Assembly: GCA_002633005.1 (NCBI GenBank)
Contig: NMRA01000474.1
Span: forward strand, 250,001 to 314,000
Length of the DNA: 64,000 nt
Direction: 5' to 3'
DNA from: Phoronis australis
Lineage: Eukaryota; Phoronida; Phoronidae
Part shown: in pieces, positions 35,893 to 49,700 of the stretch
How the letters are laid out: each line of letters starts with the position of its first letter
Position numbering within the stretch: the stretch's first letter is position 1
Program-made: the position numbers and the translations under genes
The notes under the pieces: model-generated
Told to the model about the DNA's origin: nothing
What the model saw: the letters and a program-made list of their open reading frames with translations, nothing else
Database searches by the model: none

Positions 35893-37765
35893 TAACAACC
35901 ACTCTTACTAACTTGAAAAACGGCACAACTAAATACCGGGCATTATAACTGTGTACCTACATACATGTAGGTACGTCTTCCGTTCGTCAAAAACCATGTC
36001 TGGAAGTTTTTGCTTGTTGTGGAGAACATTTTATATTGCGTTTTTTAGAAGCAGATGCACCGCTTTCTATCCGGAAATCCCGATTTCAAATTCATTTATT
36101 GTGCTTTTGTTTCCTAATTTTGACCGTGACAACTTTGCAAGAGCTGTTCAAAATAACACTGTCTCTTTACTATCAATATTTCTCAGAGTACTCTTTTTAT
36201 TAACATGAATAATCGTAAACTGTGTTACAATGCCTCTGCTTTACGGTAAAACACACTACATTCTTGTATCAGGGTCACTAATTCTTCGTTTCTAATACAG
36301 GGTTAATGGTCACGGTATCACACACTATATACATGTATTGGGATCACTAATTCTTACATGTACTTTCTGATAGTGGGTTAATGGTCACTACAGTACTTGC
36401 ATCCAGAGAGGATCATCTTTATGAAAATGTGTACATTGACTATTGAAGGCAGATGCTCCAGAAATATGAACAGGTGTTTACATATCTTTAATACTGTGCA
36501 CGTGCACATGTATTTACACAGAAATACCAATGGTGGATAAGCTGTAGATGACATGTCTCAACTAGATATCCTTAGAATACCAATAGCGACTAAGTCTGAA
36601 AGTGCAAAATAATGGCAACTTAATATATTAACAACACACATAACAAGATATCTTTACACACAAAAACAAGCCACAAAACATAATCCCAATACTCATCTAA
36701 AAGCAACTATGTTCAAAGTTAACATATTTTAGTATTGCATCGCCACCCTAGGTAGCCATCGCAATGACTTACAGTTGACCTATGCATTATGGGTACCCAC
36801 TCAATTATCGCCGCATGTTAAGAGGTTTCCAAGGCAACCCTGCAGACATTGGAAATTAAACAGCAAAAAAGACCAACACAGAGAAGTTCGGAAGTTCTGA
36901 TTTGTTAACATTTTCGTGATTTTTTTTAATCAGCAAAACTCATCTGGTGTTCTGAATTGATGAATGTAAGGTGTTTAAAAGAATATAAATCGTTTCTTTT
37001 CTCCGGTTGTTCTGACTGTACTATGATGGCAGAAATCCACTCACTCCACAAACTGACTTTGACATAGTGATAACGTTAGAGCTGTACATGGTTTGAAATA
37101 TAATTAAGACAATGGGAAGATATAACAGGCAACAACAGAATGAGCTAAAATACTGCAAACAATGTGATTACACCAGGAAAATGCAGTAATAGAACGTTGA
37201 GGCCATTCCAATTCTCAGTTGCCTAACTGTAGATCTACATGTAATGTGACATCATGGTGCGCTCAGAACTCAGTGTTCAGGCCATGTCCATGACCTGCAA
37301 CCAAACAGACAAGCTTCCATTTCCCCTTTTCTCATGCTGGTGATACATAAGTGGTACAATGCGGGGACTTTAGGCTCATCCTCGTCTTAGTAAAGTTTAA
37401 GCCGCCATCCAAATAAAAAACAGTCAACTACATTTGTGTTCGTTTCCTAATAGCACCATTGCAAGTGAAATGATAGCTCGACTGCCATATATGACGTTAC
37501 AAACAACATGTCTATACCTATGTCTATCTCTCAATAACTAAGTCTATACATATGTACATGCACGTGTAAGCTTTTGAATATTTACCAAACCCAGTCTACA
37601 CGGTTACAAACTTATTCGTAATTTTGTAAACCATACAGTATTCTGACTTTCCTCACTTAATTTCGAAAGGTTTGACCAATAGGTAATACACAGGGACTTG
37701 GTTTGACCAATAGGAAATACACAGGTTCTTGGACACTATAACAACTTGTTGTGGTAAAACAAGTT
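35893..37765. other. 3' flank of the ankyrin-protease gene
   Basis: This must include the 3' UTR of the minus-strand gene ending at 37766. I see no convincing polyadenylation signal close to the stop. The 85-codon plus-strand ORF at 35951-36208 is AT-rich and unlike any known protein. A duplicated TTTGACCAATAGG.AATACACAGG element lies at 37673-37725, just beyond the stop. Confidence 0.4.
36261..36390 (+). repeat. Diverged direct repeat, ~75-bp unit, two copies
   Basis: TGTATCAGGGTCACTAATTC ... GGGTTAATGGTCAC (36265-36315) recurs as TGTATTGGGATCACTAATTC ... GGGTTAATGGTCAC (36335-36388). Confidence 0.65.
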
Positions 37766-40700
37766 TCAACGTGGCCTTCCATTAGGGAAGATTTCGGTGC
37801 ACAATTGGCTATCACTGACGTTGATGTCGTCGTATATGGCCTCCATGCGGATTCCTTGTTCAACGGAACGAACGGCAATTTCATCAAAAGGCACAGTGTG
37901 GATGGGTGGCACATTCGGAAAAATAAATGTTTGCATTACGGCCACGCTGGCTTCATGTTTCTCGTCAGGCACGAAACCGGGACATCCGGAACTACCTTTA
38001 CCAAAGTTTGAACTGGTTTTGTAAAGTGCTCGGCGACCATCACCGAACTTCGGGAATACGTCAAACCCAAATCTAGCTTGAGACCATTGCTTTAATTCGT
38101 CATGCTGAAATAGACAAATGTCAAATATCTCTCCTAGATAATGAAGGAAAATTCTCTGAAAATCAATAAGACAATCAGAGGAAGCAATAGGTAGAAACAA
38201 AGACACTACCTTTGCTATGAACACCAAATCCTCTAGACTTGACATAAAGCTGAAGCCATGTATGACTGATTGTCAAAATGCAGAGCTAATCTTCAATTTG
38301 CGAAACATTATCTGTGTCTTTGTGACCCAGGGTTGCTCTATTGAAATTAGTTCAAGCTGAAACTGCAGGTATGAAAGGGATTGAAATTATAAAACAAACT
38401 ATTGTTCTGTGTAAATTGAGAGTCTGGTGAGGAATTCAATTGTTGATGGCATATCTTGGTCGCAATAGGCCTACCGTTCTGCGAAAGTCTCTTGGCTCCA
38501 TTTGCACAACACTGCAGCTGACATCAGCAACTTTGTTTTTCCCGTCAGGGTGACCAGCAAAGTGAAGTTGTGTTTCTTTGTTAAGCTTCTTAAACCTAGT
38601 AAGAGGAGGTGGTAGCGAATCCAACTTCTTGCAGCCGCTTACTGAGAGAGGAAGATCTGCTTGTAGGTCCAATTTTAAAACGGCCATGTCCAGATCATCG
38701 TTAGAGTACACTAGTGACCCCACACAGCTGCCAGCGGCTGGCCCAAGTCCCAGCAACGATGGTTTGTCGTAATAAAAGAGCACTGCACTGTTTCTGACTG
38801 CAACGAATAAGGTGACACGTGTACTTAAGTACTTTGTAACATGTAATGCTAACATTAACTAACTTGTGAAACATTTGAAAGTAATTTTGGTTTCAGATAA
38901 CAAGTTGAGTGGTTTTAAAAGTTAATTTTGAATGTTTGCTATTTTGGCGATTGATTATGGGACACTTCTTCAAAGTTCACAACGACGTCGTGTGCCAATA
39001 AACAACAAAGACGATTTTAGGAGGGGGGGGGGGGCAGGGGNNNNNNNNNNNNNNNNNNNNNNNNNNNNNNNNNNNNNNNNNNNNNNNNNNNNNNNNNNNN
39101 NNNNNNNNNNNNNNNNNNNNNNNNNNNNNNNNNNNNNNNNNNNNNNNNNNNNNNNNNNNNNNNNNNNNNNNNNNNNNNNNNNNNNNNNNNNNNNNNNNNN
39201 NNNNNNNNNNNNNNNNNNNNNNNNNNNNNNNNNNNNNNNNNNNNNNNNNNNNNNNNNNNNNNNNNNNNNNNNNNNNNNNNNNNNNNNNNNNNNNNNNNNN
39301 NNNNNNNNNNNNNNNNNNNNNNNNNNNNNNNNNNNNNNNNNNNNNNNNNNNNNNNNNNNNNNNNNNNNNNNNNNNNNNNNNNNNNNNNNNNNNNNNNNNN
39401 NNNNNNNNNNNNNNNNNNNNNNNNNNNNNNNNNNNNNNNNNNNNNNNNNNNNNNNNNNNNNNNNNNNNNNNNNNNNNNNNNNNNNNNNNNNNNNNNNNNN
39501 NNNNNNNNNNNNNNNNNNNNNNNNNNNNNNNNNNNNNNNNNNNNNNNNNNNNNNNNNNNNNNNNNNNNNNNNNNNNNNNNNNNNNNNNNNNNNNNNNNNN
39601 NNNNNNNNNNNNNNNNNNNNNNNNNNNNNNNNNNNNNNNNNNNNNNNNNNNNNNNNNNNNNNNNNNNNNNNNNNNNNNNNNNNNNNNNNNNNNNNNNNNN
39701 NNNNNNNNNNNNNNNNNNGGGGGGAAAGAAACTGGCCAATAGTGACGCAATATTTCATGGTGACGAAAGCCGACGCAGAGATAGCACCACAGCCTCATCA
39801 ACAGAAAAAACATAGAATGCCAATCCGCCATAATTGTCTAAACTTCACATATATTAAGCAAAACAACATACCAAAGCGACTATTTAAACCTGGAAGATAT
39901 ATTTTTCACCAAACAGTGTTTAACAGAAAGTGCGGGATTAGTGTTTTGGTGCAGGTTTCCTGTCCATTCCCGGGGTCCCTGGTTTAAATGCCAGAGTTCG
40001 AGTTTTTTCGGGTTGTATAGCCGTTTTGAAGGCACCTGTTTAATACCGAGTTACTGTCTTGACGGAACATCATGTTATTGTTATTAAATGAAATAAGACG
40101 GTCTCTATCACGGCCATACATATGAAAATAACCCGCAGTGACAAGTAATATCCACGAGCCTGATTTGAGGCAATCACGAAGTGTCAGTTATTCTAGACCA
40201 GCCTTAGATGGGATCAATTTCGTAAATGTTAAAGGTGACAAAAAGTTGTTTGTTACAGAAATAGCGAGTTTGTTGCGACGTTAAGGAACAGACGATTTCA
40301 CCTTTTGTCTTGAAAATATAATGACTGAGTAGGGTGTTCTTGTTTCATATCAAAAACAATAAAACATTTATTGATAATTTGAAGAACATGCAAAGTTTTT
40401 CAGAAACAGTAACAGCATGTTCAGGGAAAGCATTTAAACTTTCTTTGGGAATTTATCCGCGTTTTAGTCACGTCAAGCAGGTAATGTATTAAAGGTAGTG
40501 AGTTCGTAAAGTTTGCTTCTGCTCTTACGAAATTCCCGGCATTTTCGTACTATATCAAGCACGTGTTTAACTTAAACTAGGTTCCTAGACTTAAAATAGT
40601 AGTAGGTTTGACAAAGCGTTATTCAACCAACAGTTCACCAATAATGGTGCACGTGACACTTACGATCATCGCCCAGTTGTTCAGCAACGTGCTTATTGGT

Positions 40701-43700
40701 CATGACGTAGTCAGGGCCAACACGGAAACCTGAACCTGTGCCGGTTTGTCCAACAATCAGAGCTACTGATGAAAAGGCTGTTGACAAAGATGTGAGGAAA
40801 TGCGCCGACATCGTCTCTTTGTTCCAATCAAACGCCAGACCGAAACTACACTGGGTTGGCTCTTTTCTGGGACTTTGTACAGGAAAGTAGTCTGAAAGAA
40901 AAGAATTGTCAAATACCCTTTTCCAGTATCATCACTGACCTCTTCAGTTACACCAAAGTGATGTGCATGTCTCCGTTATATTGTGTCACAGGTGTAAATG
41001 TTAAAACCATCGAAACTTGTATTTAAGCTCAGGGAAATGTGCTACATCAAAGTCTTGCCTTCCCAAGTGGGCTTGCTTTACCATGTGAGACAAAAGCGAG
41101 TCAGGAAGTGGCGAGGAGATGATGTATTTGAAACCAATTTAAAAACGCTTTGCCATAAACAGACATCCAAAATCTTGACGAATAAACTGTAAAAAATACG
41201 TGGTGATCAAGTTGGATCCTGTTTTAGTGGCAGGGAACTGTACTTTGAATAGTGTAATTTAGCCTGTTTTTTGTTCGCCGACGACAATTTTACAGTGGAG
41301 CAGCCACGATTTAGAAACCACTGTGGCCTAGATTTAAAAACAAATGCGGTTCTTTTGCAATGCTGGGAAACTCCGGGTGTATTGAGATTGACTGGGAATG
41401 TGTAAGATGCAAATAAATCGACGTGGCGGTAGTTCTTACAGATTACATTGAGCTCCATTTATCTAACCTGTTGTAAGTAATTAGGTGATTGAGAACAGAG
41501 TGAGAAATAATATAATGCATTAGACAAAACGAGCTTTACATGTATTTGGCATGTCGTTGGCGGATTTATTTATCAAACCTGAACTACATGAAGGCATTGG
41601 TAAGCACCGAGTCAGAGCACGTTACGTGCATCTCATAAGTATTGTTTGACCAATGGGCATTCTGCATAGGCAGATTTAGAGGGGGAAAGGGGCAGGGGGC
41701 CCGCCCCCTTGGCTGACGCAGAAAAAATAAAACAGCAAGAGCGTGACGAAATATTGAGTTCATTAAATAACGTGGTAATTAACCTGGGGCTGAAACAACA
41801 TTTTGATGTGTTGAGGGTTCCCCGTTTTTTAGTCCCCCAATTTGATTCTTAGCAGAACCTCCGCTTACCCGAAAGTTTGAGCCCACCCACCCCTGGTTGC
41901 GCGCATGCAATCGTGCTTTGCGCGGTTGCCCCAGACAACATGTTGATATACCAGATCCGCCACTGTTCTGATATGTACAATGAAGCTACATTCACTACAA
42001 CACCATGTATCTGAACTCGATAGACACTCAGTCTTATACAGCTGAATGTTTAGACCTAGAACAGTGAGCAATACCATATTAGAATGCAGCCGGTGAACAA
42101 GCAAAATTGATTCATGTAGCAGTGTTTACCAGTGACACAATATCCCGCTAGATGTAAGTGGTATCACATATTGTATCAACTTATTCAATACACACTAACT
42201 GAATGTATGAAATCAACATCTCATTTAGAGCATTAGGTGAATAGTACCGGCAAAACTATGTGTATGAATCACACCGATAACAATTCATAAATAATCTTAC
42301 ATTCCTACGTGGCCAATAAAAGTCAAATTTGAAGATGATTGAAATTTTCTCTCAGTTAATGATTGTTCTGCTACTAAAGGAAAATGTTATCGCAAAAAAC
42401 GTAGTTCCAAAATAAAAGCGGTATGTTATCACCATAAAGTTAGGTTCTACTATTGCAGGTCAAGAGTTTAAAGCCAGTATTTACGATTATACTTCATATA
42501 CCTGATGGTCTGACGTCAACACCCAGAATTCCCAGTTCATTTTTGTCTCCTTGGTGTGCTTGTATATTTATATCTACATCCCCTTTGGGCACTGTTGCCC
42601 CGGAGGACTCGAAGTAATAAGCAAGATATCTTCCAAGGCTAAAGTGCGGGTCAGCACTGGACCTGTTTTTGGCTTCAGCACCCTCAGCAGAACTCGCACG
42701 TTGGTTTTCCTGTCTTTGCTTCATTTGAATCTATACCCAAGTCAAAAACGACACAACCGCATTAACTAATTTATTTTATAACTGATGATGCTACTCTCTG
42801 CTCTGAACATCTATGTAATTCCTGAGTTAGCAATGGATAAAATGTAAATAAAAAACATGGTATTATTAAAAAATTATTAACAAACATGGTCACTTGACGA
42901 GTATCGTTTTCATCAGGTAAATAATGATTATTTAAAGAGTATTCAATGGTTAACAACACACATCCGTTTGAACCTAATTCTCAAGACAAAACTGACAAGT
43001 TATACTGTACCTCAAGGAACCCCTTTAAGGTTTTAATATTTTCGGCGGCGGTCTTGTCAAAAAACACGCTACATTCTCTTCCACAAACATCATAAGCTGT
43101 TTCGCCTTCCTGAAAATTAACAAAATAGAGGTAAAGAATTAAAAAGTACATATAATTTTTCAGAAAACACGCAAAATGAGCATTTTTTTGATCTCGTGGT
43201 TCTTGGATTCCGGCATGTTTCCGTCTGTATTTGTTCAGGGTCAAAATTTTAACCAAGTTTCAACGTGTGCCTCTTCTTTTCTCAAGAGTTACAGTTAATC
43301 TGGGTATAGGTCTTGACTTGGTGTGGTCGAATAGTGACACTCAGTGTCAGTTGTTTTACACCTGCGTCTGCGTTGCCTCTGTAAATGTTGGAAGAAGTGT
43401 CTCATTTCAAAGAACATTATACACGTGTTAGATGGGGTTCCAGTCGGGAGGTGTACTCCATAGGATTAGCAAACTGAGGTATGAACTTGTTAGATGGGGT
43501 TCCAGTAGAGAGGTGTACTCCATGGGATTAGCAAACTGAGGTATGAACGTGTTAGATGGGGTTCCAGTCGGGAGGTGTACTCCATAGGATTAGCAAACTG
43601 AGGTATGAACTTGCTGACAACTTGTCCAGGACATCTTTCACTGTAGTCTACTGAGATGACATCAAAAGGCAGCATAAACTGACTGGGGTGCGGATGTCAC

Positions 43701-46700
43701 CATGGCGACCACGTGGTAAAAATGCTTTTATTTTTTGTTCAAACATTGACTTTTACCAATATTTGAACTCTCGCGTACATGTATACACGTAGATACTGTG
43801 CATTCCTGAACCTCCGTGGAAAACGGTTGGAAGTTACTTTAGACTTCTGTTGTTTACTGTCAGCTTGCATAATAACAACCTCCACCCAGCAGTAATGACC
43901 AACATCGTCCGATACAAATACATTTTTCATGGAAATTGTTAGGTACGCATCCAAAGTGTCTTCATGCTTCAAGGAAGGCTATTTACCGTGTTAAAGATGC
44001 GTGTTTGGGTAAAGGAAAAGGTATATAATCCTTAGCTATGGGGATTTAAACAGGTAATCAAATTTTCTAATAATTTATAACGCCCTTTTCCTTTATGGTC
44101 AGTACTTGGTTAACTAAATATTCATCACCTAATCAAATGACAACACCTAATGAATTACTGAATGTTGCACACAAAGCATCGTTAAAAGTACATTTCAACC
44201 CTAACAGACGTTAATGTAGAAAAGCGGACATGTTGAATATTAGATAACATTTTTTAAAATAAAGGAAATGGTTAAGTACCGAAAGGATTTGATGATTCTA
44301 TTACGTCAAACATTTGAGACCATAAATTGTAACGCGATTAAATATTTTTATTACAAAACATTTCCCATTGGCGATTGTTCCTGGTTTTACGCGTTTACTA
44401 AGTTTTAAGACTTCCTCATTCTCAGCAGAAAACATTATTTTCAAACTTGCTGAAGAATGATGCTAGGTCCAAGATCCGATAATCTCAAAATTTGAAACCA
44501 ACGAATTGCACTACTCACTACATCGTTGAAATGTTAACAAACTTGTCAAAATTATTACAATTTGGTTTATTTCCAGTTCAAATACAAAAACTAATGTTGA
44601 AAATCATGCCCCTTTCATCTTTTCTGGAGATATCAAAGTTTTTGTCCAAACATTTACTTTTTGGGGTGTTTTGATTTCCGTGGAATCGGTTGTCCAGCCG
44701 ACTTTTTTTACCAAAACGATAGTTGCATCAGGCGTTTGCTTCCTTGAGTCGTAGTAGTACCCGAAATAAGATGCTCTCATGAGAGGTGAACTTAATAAAT
44801 TATCGTCAGATTAAAATGTTTAAGAAATTTGGACCTTTGTAATTATGTCATCAGGTATCTCGTCTAAATCCACGTCACGCATAGTGGTCTTTAAGTTTAA
44901 CAAACTTTCTCATTCCAATCTACGACATAACGCGCTTTTAACCAAGTCCACCTATGAAGTCTTCGCAACATTTTTTTCCAAAAATAAATTACATTATTTT
45001 TTGAATCGGTGTTTTGTGTAAAACTATATCGATAGTCTTGTCATTGGGGATTTGTCTAATTCATATAATACATATATAGTATCTTTTCGAGTCCTATCAA
45101 GGCTAAACGTGGTTTTCACAGCCTCAGTCTTGGTTGTTTGCTGCAGCATGACTTGAGATTTATACAGGTTGGATAGATCGCAGATATATTTATATACATG
45201 TATTTCAAAGTGATCAACTATTGCTGTCGTTGTCGCTGTAGTTTCTCAAATGCGTATCCACATTTTCCATGAGGTGCAACGGTTCCTTTGTGTTTTGTCG
45301 TTTCCTATAAATTGTCCACGTTTTAGCTTACCTAGCAAACAAAATCAGAGCTCAAGGGTCTTTTCGTTATCTATTAATTATAGTTTCCCGCTTCAAAGCC
45401 ATGTCAGAAACCCTATTGTTAAGGCTAAATGTCCGTCGCTTTACATTTATCAAATGTGTAAGAACAGATTTATGCACACGTTTCCGTGGTCCTGTCAAAC
45501 GTTGTTAAAAGAAGTTGCCTATATATAGAAGATCCACTCACCAGAGTAATGCATTTTAAAAGGCTCCACAGTCTCACAAACACTGTACCATAGCTACAGT
45601 GTAACATACATGTGCAACGGATCTCGTTGTATACATCCGGTCAAAGCTAAAGGCGTCTCTCCAATGGCAGAAATGTATTTTCGGAACGATGTTAGAATTG
45701 TTCTTTGGACAGCAAAAAAATGGAAACAGATTAGGGATACTTGCACTCTGTAGTTGTAGTTCATTTCCAATATCTCAGATGAATTGATAAATAATCGAAC
45801 AAAATATCTATTAACTACTGCTCACAAAACTGAACAATATGGTCCAAATGCCGAGTTCTTTCAATCTCCAGTTTTGTCGTTTTCTGATAAGGTTCCACAT
45901 CACTTATTTAGGTTGTCATTATGCTGTTTCATAAAGGAGATGTTTGGACTGGTACGTTTGACATGGGTAATTTCTGATAACGTGGCCACCCACGCACATT
46001 AAGCGAAGACCAATTAAAATTTGCCAAACAGGCACTACGAAAAAATAAGAACGATGAGAAAATGTGTTAGCTTTTGAACAAACTGATGAATTACATTCTC
46101 AAGCTCAAGTTTTTGCAACTAACGGATAAAACTGATTGACACAACACGAAGATGTGATTTGAACGAAAATAAAATATGGGGTGATATAGAAAGCGTGTTG
46201 TGTTTCGGACAACTGAATACACCAACAGTCAGAAACAAATCAGATCGCATATTTATACACGTTTTATAAGAATCTGAAACAGACCCTGGATTTAGAGTGG
46301 ATCAGAAACGATCACTGTGCGCAAATTAGTCACACAGCGCTCTGCTTTTTCTGGGGTCTAACTTATGCAGACTTCTGGAACAGCGAAAACCGCACTTGTC
46401 TTTTCAAAAGGCTGGACTTTGACTAACTCACGCCCAACATTACTCCACCACAGAATATATCAAACAAAACATGGCAGGAACTTATTACACAGTAGTGCAA
46501 TTGCATTACAAACAAACCAAAAAATTACACGACTTTGAAATTTGGTTTTTAAAACAGTCGCTTTTTAAAGCAACCCTGACTAAAAAGTACTTGTAGGAAA
46601 ATCAAAATGTGTGCCTGTGTTGGGCGCCTTCCTCCGTGGTTGGTCTGTTTTTAGTTTGTGTACCGATTGTACGATCAGACGAGCAGCCTTGGTTTCGCTG

Positions 46701-49700
46701 CGTGTTCTGGGAAGGTACTTGCATTGAAGAAGTGACTCTATGTAACTCCAGTAAAGAGGTAGATCAGTTTTAATGAGATATTTATTATGAGTGAACAATT
46801 CCTCGAAATCAATATTCATTTAAAACACATTTATTGCAGCATTAACTAAACTTGGAGTACAACACTCTTGAGATACCTTGTTTACGGCAGTCACGTCGCA
46901 GCTGCCATTATGGACCAGCAGTTCCACGACTGCTGCCTGTCCTGTCTGGGAAGCTAGATGTACGGGTGTGTTTCCATCCTACAGTAAACGAACAAATATG
47001 ATAGAATGCTGGTCAGCATCATACATAGCAAAGTGGGTGCGTCAACAGAGAGTCACGCTTAACACCTTTCAGAACTTCGCCTTCAGTTGCATACTTACTG
47101 TATGAAGTGGGTGACTCAACAGAGCACGACTACAACTGACATTTAAACTCAGACAAAAATGAGCGCAATTTCCTAAATGCTGATCTGTTGTAGTCACGCG
47201 ACTGAAAAGATGATTTTAAATATCACAATTTGATGTTATATATTACAACAGAGCCACGATCATTTAGTGAGTGCTATGGTAATGCAAGTAAAGAACAAGT
47301 GCTCAATGTACAACTCCAGGTGAAGTGAAAACTGTTTCTAATAACATAATGTCACGAGCACGTCACGTCACGTGCGCGTCACTTCACGTGCCGTGAATTC
47401 AACGTTTACAAACAAAATTACAATTTGTGATTATTTAATTAAAACACCCAATAATTCAACCTCGTCACGTATTGTGTGTTCATCAACCTGTGTGTCGTTA
47501 ATTACCTGAGTACGGACATCCACTGTAGCGTTGTGTTCCACAAGACACTTCACTATCTGTGTATAACCACACCCTGCTGCACAGTGCAGCGGTGTCCGGC
47601 CCACCTATGTAATATATAATGGAGATGTGTGAACGAACGATCAACGTTTAGAGCAAATTAACAAACACGGGGGAAAGTGAACTTGTAAGGTGACATAAAT
47701 GAAACATTACTGACCTCTCTAAGACGCAACAATACGTGTAATGATTTCAACAGGGAAATGTTGAGTTTAAGAACAAAACAACAGAGCGTGTTCAGTGTTC
47801 CGTCTCGTTACACGCTGATAACACACAGCAAGTAATTGTGCGCTGTAAAGTGTTGGACAATCAAAATAACGTAGAAAATATATCTGAAACTAAATGAGGC
47901 GATCCAGATCGTCTGAAGGAAATTATTGTTTGACGAAATGTAGAATATATATAGGTAAATAAAACAACAATAATGAATCAACTGAAATGTTCGGATGCAG
48001 CTTTGACAGTTCTCTGTTGGAAAGCAGACGACATTTATTTTGACATTGTTTAAAGACATAAAATTGTGAAAAATATCAACAAAATTTGTTCTTCAATAGT
48101 TTTAATCATCTCTTGTGTAAACAACTAATTCAACCAAACAACCTGTGTGTCATTAATTACCTGAGTACGGACATCCACTGTAGCGTTGTGTTCCACAAGA
48201 CACTTCACTGTCTGTGTATGACCACACCGTGCTGCCCAGTGCAGCGGTGTCCAGCCCCTCTATGTAATATATAATGGAGATGTGTGAATGGACGATCAAC
48301 GTTTAGAGCAAACTAACATACACGGGGGAAAGTGAACTTGTAAGGTGACATAAATGACACATTACTGACCTCTCTAAGACGCTACAATACTTGTAATGAT
48401 TTCAACAGGGAAATGTTGAGTTTAAGAGCAAAACAACAGAGCCTGTTCTGTGTTCCCTGTCTCGTTACAGGCCGGTAACACACAGCAAGTAATTGTGCGC
48501 TGTAAAGTGTTGGACAATCAAAATAACGTAGAAAATAAATCTGAAACTAAATGAGGCGATCCAGATCGACTGAAGAAAACTATTGTTTGACGAAATGTAG
48601 AATATATATAGGTAAATAAAACAACAATAATGGATCAACTGAAATGTTCAGGTGCAGCTTTGGCAGTTCTCTGTTGGAAAGCAGACGATATTTATTTTGA
48701 CATTGTTTAAAGACATAAAATTGTGAAAAATATCAACAAAATTTGTTCTTCAATAGTTTTAATCATCTCTTGTGTAAACAACTAGTTCAACTAAACAACC
48801 TGTGTGTCATTAATTACCTGATCACGGATATCCACTGTAGCGTTGTGTTCCACAAGACACTTCACTATCTGTGTATGACCACTCCATGCTGCACTGTGCA
48901 GCGGTGTGAAGCCCCACACCTATGTAATATATAATGGAGACGTGTGAATGGACGATCAACGTTTAGAGCAAACTAACATACACGGGGCAAAGTAAACTTG
49001 TAAGGTGACATAAATGAAACATTACTGACCCCTCTAAGACGCTACAATACTTGTAATGATCACTCAAGTTTTACAGGTGATTTTAAAACCTTGAAGTAAG
49101 AACAGAACATGGTGTAGAAGACAACTGCCAGAAATTACTGAGCGCCGCCATAACTTCACAGTGACCCCTCCATGTTGTGTTCATACACCGGTTTAATGGC
49201 TTCCTGTTCAATATAAAGTTGTAATGTTGAATGGACGCTTACCATTAAGAATAGAAAAATATCAACGTTAAGTCGCCAAATATATTGTTGACACAATTCA
49301 AACCTCACTGTTTCTTAAGATGCATGTACCGGGTACAGATTGAAAATACATGTCGAAATCTTGAGAAATAAAAAGTGTATATACACACAACATGTTTAGT
49401 TAAACTTCAGATAGTTTACAGCTTTGTAACAAAGATATCACTGTCTTAATTATAAAATCGTCTCAAGTAGTTTCTATTACCCCGTCTTGCTTGTTGACGA
49501 TAGCGCCTGCTTCACACAAAACACGCGCCACCTCTGTATGTCCCAGCCCTGCTGCACTGTGTAGTGTTGTCCAGCCCTGCAGAAACAATGAACAAGTTAT
49601 AGCAAACTTCACAATCATTAACTTCACCGTGAATCTTAATTACTCATCATGGAAACGTTGAAATAACACATTTGCACACAAAATTACTAAATCTACTCTC

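Noticed and set aside
38932-39987. Long ORFs of 240-351 codons on both strands across the N-run
   Set aside because: They are open only because undetermined bases cannot form stops; the flanking residues are not protein-like.
43490-43675. 61-codon minus-strand ORF as an additional exon of the ankyrin-protease gene
   Set aside because: It is produced by the 62-bp tandem repeat, and exons 46978-46877 and 43109-43011 already join in phase without it.
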